Shown here: positions 17,723-24,669 of the stretch, one piece after another | Position numbering within the stretch: position 1 is the first letter of the stretch | How the letters are laid out: the number at the start of each line of letters is the position of its first letter | The notes under the pieces: model-generated | Seen by the model: only the letters and a program-made list of their open reading frames with translations | The model's database searches: none | Told to the model about the DNA's origin: nothing | NCBI GenBank assembly: GCA_963674555.1 | Contig: OY771429.1 | Location: forward strand, 434,001 to 498,000 | Length of the DNA: 64,000 bases | Direction: 5' to 3' | Source: JBGMEA01 sp963674555 | GTDB taxonomy: Bacteria > Bacillota > Clostridia > Eubacteriales > Anaerofustaceae | Position numbers and translations under genes: made by a program

Positions 17723-18514
17723 ATGGAAAAAAATGAATTTGTTAAATTAAAAAAATTCAATTTGATCATGGGTGGGTTACATTTAATACAAGGCATAGCA
17801 ATGTTGTTTCTTGCGACTAATGTAATTCAAAAAATAGCTGAATTCTCACCTACAATAAGCCAATTCTTCATTGCATTCAATCCTGCAACACAATCACTTG
17901 AGGTTCAATCAAAATCATTGTTTGAATTACCGTTTGGGATATGTGTTGCTATATTCCTGATGATATCAGCAATAGCCCACGCACTTATATCTATACCAAA
18001 CAAAACCAACACAATCTATAACAATGATCTTAAAAGAGGGATCAATAAGTTTCGTTGGTTTGAATATGCCCTGAGTTCTTCGATCATGATCGTCTTGATC
18101 GCAACCTTATTTGGTATCTACGACATTGCGTCTTTGCTCTTGATATTCATCGTCAACGCTTCGATGAACATGTTCGGACTTGTAATGGAACAACTCAACT
18201 CAGGCATATCAAAAGAACACATTAAATGGGGACCGTTCATCTGGGGATCTATAGCGGGCATAGCACCATGGATAGCTATTTTGATTTATATGTTCGGTAC
18301 AGGGAATTATGATCAAGTCCCGTGGTTTGTTTGGGCAATACTCATCACTTACTTTATTGCCTTCAACACCTTCCCCATCAATATGATATTGCAATATAAG
18401 AAAGTCGGGAAATGGCAAAATTATTTGTATGGAGAAAAAGTCTATATCACTCTTAGCTTGATCGCAAAATCGATATTAGCATGGTTGGTGCTGTTCGGTG
18501 CGATGCAACCCTAA
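17723..18514 (+). CDS. Heliorhodopsin (retinal-binding seven-helix photoreceptor)
   Basis: Heliorhodopsins are seven-helix retinal proteins with inverted topology (N-terminus in the cytoplasm) and slow photocycles; their role is unsettled and they are not clear pumps. The 263-residue protein has seven hydrophobic helices (about 13-33, 70-91, 111-132, 136-157, 170-191, 200-222, 239-259). K249 in helix 7 (SLIAKSILAW) is the expected retinal Schiff-base lysine and E114 in helix 3 (RWFEYALSSS) the expected counterion. Other hallmarks are H20, H86, NASMNMFG and LQYKKVGKWQNY. AGGAG precedes the ATG; a terminator follows. No retinal synthesis gene is in the window. Confidence 0.95.
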   Translation: MEKNEFVKLKKFNLIMGGLHLIQGIAMLFLATNVIQKIAEFSPTISQFFIAFNPATQSLEVQSKSLFELPFGICVAIFLMISAIAHALISIPNKTNTIYNNDLKRGINKFRWFEYALSSSIMIVLIATLFGIYDIASLLLIFIVNASMNMFGLVMEQLNSGISKEHIKWGPFIWGSIAGIAPWIAILIYMFGTGNYDQVPWFVWAILITYFIAFNTFPINMILQYKKVGKWQNYLYGEKVYITLSLIAKSILAWLVLFGAMQP

Positions 18515-18526
18515 ATACAAGATTCA

Positions 18527-18557
18527 AAAAACTCCTATTTGTAAATAGGAGTTTTTA
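18527..18557 (+). terminator. Terminator of the dodecin-heliorhodopsin operon
   Basis: AAACTCCTATTT / AAATAGGAGTTT hairpin with a T run, 13 bases after the heliorhodopsin stop. Confidence 0.9.
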
Positions 18558-18586
18558 TTTATACTTTTATATTTCTTTTGCAACTT

Positions 18587-18850
18587 TTACCCATTCTCAA
18601 CCAACCAATACTTGCTGCCATCTTGTGTTCGCTTAAGTACTCCGGCAATGATCAATTCTCGGCGCAACAAAAAATAATCATTAAATGTATGCCATTCATC
18701 TATAATGGCATTAATTTCCTTTTCTTTGTAATCTCTGCTACTCTCAAATTTTGTCCCGAGATATTTTAAGACTTCTTCCCTTTTTGTTTTTTTACTGGGC
18801 AGTTGAATTATTTGGCCTGATTTATTTAAAAATGGTTTGATTGTATTCAT
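18587..18850 (-). CDS. DUF2087 domain protein (small, probable DNA-binding)
   Basis: An 87-residue protein matching the DUF2087 pattern: LPSKKTKREEVLKYLGTKFE, then YKEKEINAIIDEWHTFNDYFLLRRELI and a final DGSKYWLVENG. DUF2087 often stands alone or sits at the C-terminus of ArsR/MarR-type regulators, and its helices suggest winged-helix character. The start region carries a palindromic operator over the probable promoter, so autoregulation is plausible. It converges on the heliorhodopsin gene. Confidence 0.8.
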   Translation of the reverse strand: MNTIKPFLNKSGQIIQLPSKKTKREEVLKYLGTKFESSRDYKEKEINAIIDEWHTFNDYFLLRRELIIAGVLKRTQDGSKYWLVENG

Positions 18851-18864
18851 GATTTCCCTTTTCT

Positions 18865-18899
18865 ATTTAGTAATTTACTTATTTAGTAAACTACTAAAT
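18865..18899. promoter_or_regulatory. Palindromic operator upstream of the DUF2087 gene
   Basis: ATTTAGTA (18881-18888) and TACTAAAT (18892-18899) form a perfect 8-base palindrome with a 3-base centre. A third direct half-site ATTTAGTA lies at 18865-18872. Such a cluster right before a start codon resembles an operator for a small winged-helix repressor. Confidence 0.55.
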
Positions 18900-18974
18900 A
18901 ATATACTATCTGATATTATTTGTCAACACTTAACTAAGAAATTAGATCTTTAAACAATATATTCACAAAATTGA

Positions 18975-19025
18975 AGAGAGTAGACATATCGATTCTTTTA
19001 ACGGAATCTGTCTACTCTCTTTTTG
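18975..19025. repeat. Large hairpin with T run (terminator-like)
   Basis: AGAGAGTAGACA (18975-18986) pairs with TGTCTACTCTCT (19009-19020), with a nested GATTC/GAATC stem and a TTTTAACG loop. A T run follows on the plus strand (19021-19025). It could end a minus-strand transcript from the promoter at 19290-19318, or be a leftover mobile-element terminator. No plus-strand gene precedes it. Confidence 0.6.
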
Positions 19026-19133
19026 AGGAGTACTGCAATTGAGTACGTCCCCCTTTCTTTACTACTTCTAACCCTTCTAAATGTTTGTGATAACTCACAT
19101 TTATTTTTCCGGTAAAAATTAGCTTTTCTATTA

Positions 19134-19301
19134 TCATTGAATATGCTCTTTCGAACTACTCTTTAATTTTAGAATTTTTTCAGCGGCTATTCGTTTTCTG
19201 CTTTTTACGGCATCCAATTTATAAACCGTTGATGCTAATTGATAGAAGCGACTCACGTACTGGGGAGATCCTTTTCTTTGAGTAAATAAATAATAATACA
19301 A
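19134..19301 (-). CDS. Coding-like 55-codon frame, unidentified, possibly a gene remnant
   Basis: Hand translation of the minus strand gives an uninterrupted frame containing FTQRKGSPQYVSRFYQLAS and a lysine/arginine-rich helix VKSRKRIAAEKILKLK. The residue mix looks like real protein rather than chance. No ATG or good ribosome site is visible; a TTG at 19301 lies inside the probable promoter. I do not recognise a family. It may be the remnant of a longer, mobile-element-related gene. Confidence 0.3.
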   Translation of the reverse strand: MYYYLFTQRKGSPQYVSRFYQLASTVYKLDAVKSRKRIAAEKILKLKSSSKEHIQ

Positions 19302-19318
19302 ATTTTAATTCTTGTCAA
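19290..19318 (-). promoter_or_regulatory. Near-consensus promoter on the minus strand
   Basis: -35 TTGACA, 17-base spacer, -10 TATTAT. It reads into the 55-codon frame and towards the large hairpin at 18975-19020, defining a possible transcript of about 300 bases with no established product. Confidence 0.55.
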
Positions 19319-19519
19319 GCATTTTTTAAATATTTTTTGAAAATACTATATTTTTTTCTAATTTATTTTTTGATTTATATAAATTTAGATATCTCATCCA
19401 TTAATGCATATAATATCTATGAATAAAGCAAAAAAAATTCTATCATAGGAAAATAAAATATTGAATATTATTAAAAAAAATTGTATAATGCAAATAAAAA
19501 AATATGGAGGAAATTCAAA

Positions 19520-19765
19520 ATGAGTAATCCTATAGTTGATTTTTTCAACAATGGTGGTATTTTCCTATTTAATGAAGAAAATGGGTCAAGCGAGAATACA
19601 TATTACAAAATAGAAGAACTGATGGGCGAAATGGAAGGTGAAAACATCACGCAAACAGAGGTAGACGATGAAGGTATTTTATGTATCTTTTATGACTGTA
19701 CTGTTCTGGAAGAAGAAGTGGCTCTTGCAAAATATAATGATGGTGAGTATGTGGAATCACTGTAA
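19520..19765 (+). CDS. Small acidic hypothetical protein (81 aa)
   Basis: Start at the ATG 19520 (MSNPIVDFFNNGGIFLFNEE), with GGAGG 9 bases upstream; the frame extends further up but without a ribosome site. The product is acidic (EELMGEMEGENITQTEVDDEG), lacks membrane segments, and I recognise no family. It has its own terminator. It sits in the accessory stretch next to the uvsE fragment. Confidence 0.6.
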   Translation: MSNPIVDFFNNGGIFLFNEENGSSENTYYKIEELMGEMEGENITQTEVDDEGILCIFYDCTVLEEEVALAKYNDGEYVESL

Positions 19766-19800
19766 ATATATTCCTTGAAAATTATCAACATACTAGCAAT

Positions 19801-19838
19801 AAAACAAGGATCCTTATTAATTATCGGATCTTTGTTTA
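19801..19838 (+). terminator. Terminator after the 81-residue gene
   Basis: AACAAGGATCC / GGATCTTTGTT imperfect hairpin with a T-rich end, 35 bases after the stop. Confidence 0.6.
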
Positions 19839-19896
19839 TTTTGCTTGAAATAGCATTCATATCTGATTATTAAAGTCAAAATATCTACATAGGAAT

Positions 19897-20019
19897 TCAA
19901 ATGTAAAAATATAACGACTCAATCAAATAACCAACTGACTGTGCTTTTGCTAATCTAAATAGAAAAGTCTTTATCGTTTTCACAGAGGTCATACTGTTCT
20001 GATATCGACTGATTAGTTG
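19897..20019 (-). pseudogene. Detached 3' fragment of a uvsE copy
   Basis: Bases 19904-19980 match 22737-22813, the 3' end of the intact uvsE gene, at 72 of 77 positions, with no gaps; all five differences are transitions. Translation gives KTIKTFLFRLAKAQSV then GYLIESLYFYI and a stop, against DYLIESLYFYL in the intact gene. Weaker protein-level similarity continues to about 20019 (LISRYQNS). A stop codon follows upstream in the frame, so no complete second gene exists. It borders the hydantoinase/oxoprolinase island. Confidence 0.85.
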
Positions 20020-20073
20020 TCATGGAGGCAAGGCACAAGGTGGCAAAAGCTTCTTTGGAAGAGTGAGTCGCCG

Positions 20074-22077
20074 TCACAAGACTACTCGGCCGATGGCTGT
20101 AGCGGAAATGGTGGTGCTTGCAAACATTCCTTCGGGTATTTGCTTGCCCAGTTTTTCATTGTAGTTCCTTTTGATGCTGATGGAGATGTCTCCCGATGCA
20201 CCTCTTTTTTTTGCCTCGTCGAGGGCCGCTCTTTTAGCTTCTTCCAAAGCCAAATCCAAGGCCTCCTGATAGTCGTAGGTGTAGAGGTTATCCTGTTTTG
20301 CAAAAACGATATATCCGCCTTTAGGATCCCGTTTGATGGTGATCTCTGCAGTTGCAGTCACGTTGCCTACGATGGCTCCGACTGCGTTTGCAACATCTGC
20401 GTTTTTCGGGATCACCGCTTTGGTGCCTAGTGCGGCGGCAACCTCGGGAAGGAAGAGATGAATGGGAGCGCCTACGCCAACCAGAGGCACCGGAACGAAA
20501 AAGGGCAAATAAAGAAAACTGTCTTCATCCCTTTGTCTCCAATCTTTCCAACCATCCCGGATCAGCTGCTCCAAGTGAAAATCCAATCCATCCCGCTTTA
20601 AGTCCGGATATTTGTCTTCCATGAGCATGCGGACGATGTTGAAATATAACCGTTCTTTCACGAGATCGTAAACTTCCTCCGAGAGTTGTTCGGGGGAGCG
20701 TCCAAGGTATTGGGACAGATAATCTAAGGCCAGGCAGGATGCTTCGGCGTTGAATTGATCGAAGTGACCTTTTGCATGCATCATATCCGTAGGTGTAAGG
20801 CCGCAGCGTTGGATGATCCCTTCTTTTTCCAAGCGGCTGATGCGGCTGGAAAAGATTCTTTTACCCAATGTCTGCGCCACCTCCATATAAATTAAGGGGC
20901 CGTTTTCTTTCAAGGCTCTGCAGAAAAGGCGCTCTTCCGGATTGTACTGGATGTTCTTTTCAATATCCCTGAGCAAGATGAAAAATTCATGCTGCGGATC
21001 TTTGATGCCCCGAGGAGTGCGGATCAGATTTTTGAGTTTGGTTACCATGCCGGGATTTTGTGCAGCTGCAATACACAAAGGGGTGACCCTCTTGGTGCCA
21101 AGGGATAGGCCATTACTGCGATCAGTAAAGACACGGCTGTCACCGCCAAGTCCAAAGGTGTCGATGTAGACGGCTTTCACGAAAGTCTGCCATTTGCCCA
21201 CTTTCACGCCATCTCGGGCTTTCACGGGGACAGCGTTTTTCACCATGGCAATATCCGTGGTGGTGCCACCCATGTCTATGACCAGGCAATCCTTTTCGCC
21301 AGTTAATTCCGTACCGCCCATAACGCTGGCAGCCGGTCCGCACAAGAGTGTCTCCACCGGTCTGACAGTGGTGAAGGTTTCGCTCATCAAGCTGCCGTCA
21401 CTGCGGACAATAACTACAGGGGCGTGGATGCCTCGCTGGCAGAGGGAGGACTTGATGGCTGCAAGAAAATCCTGAATTACGGGGATCAACCGGGCATTGA
21501 GTAAAGTGCTGGCGCCTCGCTTGATGTAATTCAGATCGGAAAACAATTCGTGTCCGCAGATGGCATTAAGACCGTAAACAGATGTGAGCAACTCCTTGGT
21601 TTTCAGTTCCGTGGACGCATTTCGTACGCCCAGTTGCTGCACGATGGCTACGGCATCGGCATCGGCCACCCATTTTTCGCAGTTCTGGATAAAGGTGTCC
21701 CAATCTGGTTCCCGAACCACTTCGCCACGTTGATCCACTTCTCCGTCCAGAAAGAAGATCTCGCTGTTTCCAGGCAGACCGTAGCTTTTGCCGGTGCGAA
21801 GGATCACATCTTTATCTGCACCGATGAAAATCAGCTTACCTCGGCCCCCTTTCTCTTCCACGCATGCGTTGGTAGCCAAGGTGGTTGACAGGGAGACGAT
21901 CTCAGCTTCATTTAAAAGCGCTGCGGGCAACTGGTCAAGGGCGTTTTGGATTCCTATGGCCAGATTCTCTCCCGTAGTCAGTGATTTGGAACAGTAAAGG
22001 ATGGTTTTACCTTCAAAATCATAGATCACTGCATCTGTGTAGGTGCCGCCTGTATCGATGCCAATGCCAAGTTTCAT
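20074..22077 (-). CDS. Hydantoinase/oxoprolinase family protein (HyuA-like)
   Basis: An ATP-dependent ring-opening enzyme family acting on 5-oxoproline, hydantoins or related cyclic amides; the exact substrate is unknown. The 667-residue protein starts MKLGIGIDTGGTYTDAVIYD, the actin-like ATP-binding fold, and has the family motif LVIDMGGTTTDIAMVK near residue 270 and a final GVGAPIHLFLPEVAAALG. No HyuB partner gene is present. Sampled lines have about 50% G+C, well above the neighbouring genes. With the flanking uvsE repeats and an IS3 remnant, this points to horizontal acquisition. Confidence 0.85.
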   Translation of the reverse strand: MKLGIGIDTGGTYTDAVIYDFEGKTILYCSKSLTTGENLAIGIQNALDQLPAALLNEAEIVSLSTTLATNACVEEKGGRGKLIFIGADKDVILRTGKSYGLPGNSEIFFLDGEVDQRGEVVREPDWDTFIQNCEKWVADADAVAIVQQLGVRNASTELKTKELLTSVYGLNAICGHELFSDLNYIKRGASTLLNARLIPVIQDFLAAIKSSLCQRGIHAPVVIVRSDGSLMSETFTTVRPVETLLCGPAASVMGGTELTGEKDCLVIDMGGTTTDIAMVKNAVPVKARDGVKVGKWQTFVKAVYIDTFGLGGDSRVFTDRSNGLSLGTKRVTPLCIAAAQNPGMVTKLKNLIRTPRGIKDPQHEFFILLRDIEKNIQYNPEERLFCRALKENGPLIYMEVAQTLGKRIFSSRISRLEKEGIIQRCGLTPTDMMHAKGHFDQFNAEASCLALDYLSQYLGRSPEQLSEEVYDLVKERLYFNIVRMLMEDKYPDLKRDGLDFHLEQLIRDGWKDWRQRDEDSFLYLPFFVPVPLVGVGAPIHLFLPEVAAALGTKAVIPKNADVANAVGAIVGNVTATAEITIKRDPKGGYIVFAKQDNLYTYDYQEALDLALEEAKRAALDEAKKRGASGDISISIKRNYNEKLGKQIPEGMFASTTISATAIGRVVL

Positions 22078-22376
22078 AAAAATGTTCGCTCCATTTCCTA
22101 GAAGTTGGTCCGCGAGGATCTGTTGGATTGATTATATCTCACCAGAATTCTGCGTCTCTGCTTACGCCTACCTTCATAACTCTAACTATCATCAATTAGA
22201 CTTATTTTCCATATTATTTTACCACAAAGCAAATCTATGAGAACACACTATCAGCAAATTTAATTCTCAAATTATTCCAAAAAGCACACATGCAAATAGA
22301 CCTTAAAATATACATTAAATTCAATTCTGAAGTTTATGCTAATGCGTATATGTAAATTCCCTTATATGGAAGGATA

Positions 22377-22402
22377 TGGACCTACGTCAATAAAGTGGAC
22401 AC
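22377..22402. repeat. Probable IS3-type terminal sequence
   Basis: TGGACCTACGTCAATAAAGT followed by GGACAC lies 16 bases beyond the stop of the transposase remnant, where an insertion-sequence terminal repeat would be. The partner end was not found. Confidence 0.4.
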
Positions 22403-22417
22403 AAACAGTTTAACTAT

Positions 22418-22560
22418 TTAAGCGACAGAAGCAAGATATTGCTCATGAGCCTGTTACAGAGTCAGATAGCCTATGGATCCATGGATCCGCTTGCGATTGT
22501 ACCAAGCCTTGATAAACTCGAAGAGTGATTTTGCGATGCGAGAGAAGAGACTTGCACCTG
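22418..22560 (-). pseudogene. IS3-family transposase C-terminal remnant
   Basis: The minus strand reads AKSLFEFIKAWYNRKRIHGS then IGYLTL, a stop, then QAHEQYLASVA and a second stop. The pattern FEFIKAWYNRKRIHGSIGYL is the hallmark end of IS3-family OrfB (DDE integrase). The in-frame TAA and the missing N-terminal part show it is dead. It lies between the HyuA-like gene and uvsE, within the suspected inserted segment. Confidence 0.8.
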
Positions 22561-22729
22561 TTGGTATATAATCTTGATTAATGATTATCATTTGTAGGCA
22601 ACCGCGAACATTTACCATAAGCTCAAATCACGAAAGTAGGCGAAAAACGCATACCTAAGCCACCTCGAAAATAATTCGTAATCAATAGCTGTGCCCGTCA
22701 CAAAAAACACGAACACGCAATTAAAGATC
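22561..22729. other. Non-coding junction between IS3 remnant and uvsE
   Basis: No frame or RNA gene was recognised. It is mixed in composition and probably holds the junction between inserted DNA and the native uvsE 3' end. Confidence 0.4.
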
Positions 22730-23986
22730 TTACAGATAAAAATACAACGATTCAATCAAATAATCAACTGACTGCGCTTTTGCCAATCTAAATAGAAAAG
22801 TCTTTATCGTTTTGTTAGATATCTCACTGTTTTGATATTGATCGATCAATAACAAAAATCTCTTCTTTTCACTATCTGAAGCTTTTTTATTGACGTATCC
22901 CCAGATATGCTGCGCGGCGTTTATTTCCGCACCCGGGTTTTTCTCAATAGACAACGTGGACTCAATATAGGTGTAAAATTGTAACGCATCAGGATTTGAT
23001 TTATCTTTCAAAAGATCTCTAATCTCATTATAAATATCCGAAGATTTACTCAATATGAGATATTTATACCTTGTCCATTCTTTCTCAATATCTTTAATCT
23101 TAAGATCCTTTTTTAACAAAAGATTGCATTTTATCGCCGAAAGATTCTTGTCCTTCACTTCCAACATAATATCAATATCTTTAGATACAAGGTCTTTATA
23201 GAATTTTATAAACTTTGATGCACTAATATAGTTTGAATGTGCTCCTCGAGCTCCATTTCCGCTCTCCTGCGAATAATGGATCTTCTGTTTTCCGTCTTGT
23301 GATTTCCAAGTGTCAGCACACTTTTCTATCCATTCATATTCGTTTAAGTTGGTTTGCGGACTGTTCAATTGATGATGGAGATTATCAAATACCACAGGAA
23401 TACCTGTTTGCTCCGAAATATATATAACATCCTGAATATTATAAGATTTATCATCGTTCTCTATAACCAAACGATCTTTTATATTTTGATTTAAACTTTG
23501 GTAGTTCTTTACAAATCTATCGATCGATTTTGATTTATCGTCATAGACACCGCCTATATGTAAGATAATTTTGGCTGAGCTGTCACATCCCAATGAATCC
23601 AAAAATCTACAATGATATATCAGATCATGAATAGACTTCTCAGCGACATCTTCTCTGACAGAATTGATGACAGTATATTGACCGGGATGCATAGACACTC
23701 TCATTTTGGATTCGCGGATCAAATGCCCGATGGATCGTAAGCGATCCTCAAATTCAATCCACCACTTAACTTTATTGACAGGATGAGAAGCAAGCGGGAT
23801 AATATCGGAACTGATCCTAAATAGACGGATATCGTTTTCAATATTATATCGAATGATTTCTTCTAAAGCGTTTAAATTGCTTTCTATCACATTTTTAAGA
23901 TTCGTTTCCGTAGCATTTTTAATTCTTATTGACGATAATTTCGTCTTCTCGCTACCGATATGAATGCACGCATAACCGATTGACAT
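22730..23986 (-). CDS. uvsE: UV DNA damage endonuclease UvsE with a C-terminal DUF1722-like domain
   Basis: UVDE nicks DNA 5' to UV photoproducts and some other lesions, starting light-independent repair. Residues 1 to about 290 form the UVDE TIM-barrel, with metal-binding segments SMHPGQYTV, IILHIGG, VIENDDKS and VFDNLHHQ. The last 115 or so residues (WTRYKYLILSKSSDIYNEI; AAQHIWGYVNKKASDSEKK; LLLIDQYQN) resemble DUF1722, the YbgA domain, which in E. coli is encoded beside the photolyase gene. Total length of 418 residues exceeds plain UvsE (about 300). AGGTG precedes the ATG. Its 3' end is duplicated at 19897-20019. Confidence 0.88.
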   Translation of the reverse strand: MSIGYACIHIGSEKTKLSSIRIKNATETNLKNVIESNLNALEEIIRYNIENDIRLFRISSDIIPLASHPVNKVKWWIEFEDRLRSIGHLIRESKMRVSMHPGQYTVINSVREDVAEKSIHDLIYHCRFLDSLGCDSSAKIILHIGGVYDDKSKSIDRFVKNYQSLNQNIKDRLVIENDDKSYNIQDVIYISEQTGIPVVFDNLHHQLNSPQTNLNEYEWIEKCADTWKSQDGKQKIHYSQESGNGARGAHSNYISASKFIKFYKDLVSKDIDIMLEVKDKNLSAIKCNLLLKKDLKIKDIEKEWTRYKYLILSKSSDIYNEIRDLLKDKSNPDALQFYTYIESTLSIEKNPGAEINAAQHIWGYVNKKASDSEKKRFLLLIDQYQNSEISNKTIKTFLFRLAKAQSVDYLIESLYFYL

Positions 23987-24118
23987 AGTCTACACCTATC
24001 TTTTCTATTATCATTTATATTATACATCTTTATAGCATTTACGGATACTATACTATTATATGTACCGTGTATTCACAGTTTATTATAATAATAATTGTAG
24101 CCTACAAAAAGGTTACAA

Positions 24119-24151
24119 AAAGACTCCCCAGATATCTGAAGAGTCTTTTAT
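24119..24151 (-). terminator. Terminator of the tRNA-Thr gene
   Basis: On the minus strand AAAAGACTC and GAGTCTTTT flank a 14-base loop, followed by a T run. It lies 14 bases past the tRNA 3' end. Confidence 0.75.
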
Positions 24152-24164
24152 CATCATATAAAAA

Positions 24165-24240
24165 TGGTGCTGAAGAGAGGAATCGAACCTCCGACCTATT
24201 GATTACGAATCAATTGCTCTACCGACTGAGCCACTTCAGC
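24165..24240 (-). tRNA. tRNA-Thr (anticodon CGT)
   Basis: The minus strand folds as a cloverleaf: acceptor GCTGAAG/CTTCAGC, D-arm GCTC..GAGC, anticodon stem ATTGA/TCAAT with loop TTCGTAA (anticodon CGT, reading ACG), and T-arm GGAGG TTCGATT CCTCT. The discriminator is A and CCA is encoded. 76 bases. Confidence 0.95.
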
Positions 24241-24334
24241 ACAAATAATGCATGAATACTATAGCATAGAATAATCAAATTTTCAAGAAAAAATCTATTG
24301 ATCCAATAAATTATTCTCAGTGTGTTTATGATGA

Positions 24335-24364
24335 AAAAAGACGCTTAGATCAACGTCTTTTAGA
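24335..24364 (-). terminator. Terminator of the 54-residue membrane protein gene
   Basis: AAAAGACG / CGTCTTTT hairpin followed by T on the minus strand, about 50 bases past the stop. Confidence 0.75.
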
Positions 24365-24413
24365 AAAATCAAATGTGTATCATCAATGCACGTCAATTGG
24401 CAAATCAATACGA

Positions 24414-24578
24414 TCAATCATCGAATTCTTTCGAGAATTTATAATTGACGCGAATCAAGCGACCGCCCATTTTTTTTCTATCATGTTTTTTCTTAAATAC
24501 CAACACGCCCGTTGCAATTACTGCAAGCGCGGAAACCACTACTGCTGAGGCCAGTATCGCTTTTTTTGAATCACTCAT
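24414..24578 (-). CDS. Small single-helix membrane protein, unidentified
   Basis: 54 residues starting MSDSKKAILASAVVVSALA, with one transmembrane helix at about residues 7-27 and a basic tail (FKKKHDRKKMGGRLIRVNYK). I choose the ATG at 24578, preceded by GGAGGTG, over an upstream in-frame ATG. The positive tail suggests the C-terminus is inside. No family recognised. Confidence 0.65.
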   Translation of the reverse strand: MSDSKKAILASAVVVSALAVIATGVLVFKKKHDRKKMGGRLIRVNYKFSKEFDD

Positions 24579-24669
24579 AAAGCACACCTCCATTACTGCT
24601 TTCATTATACATGATTACAATAGCTCATTCAATAAAATATTATGAATTTACTTCAGTGTATCAAAGAAT

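Noticed and set aside
20082..21475. Several long frames on both strands over the HyuA-like gene
   Set aside because: They are shadows caused by the higher G+C content of that gene, which itself has clear family motifs throughout.
24067..24255. A 62-codon plus-strand frame across 24067-24255
   Set aside because: It runs through the tRNA-Thr gene and its terminator on the opposite strand and is a chance frame.
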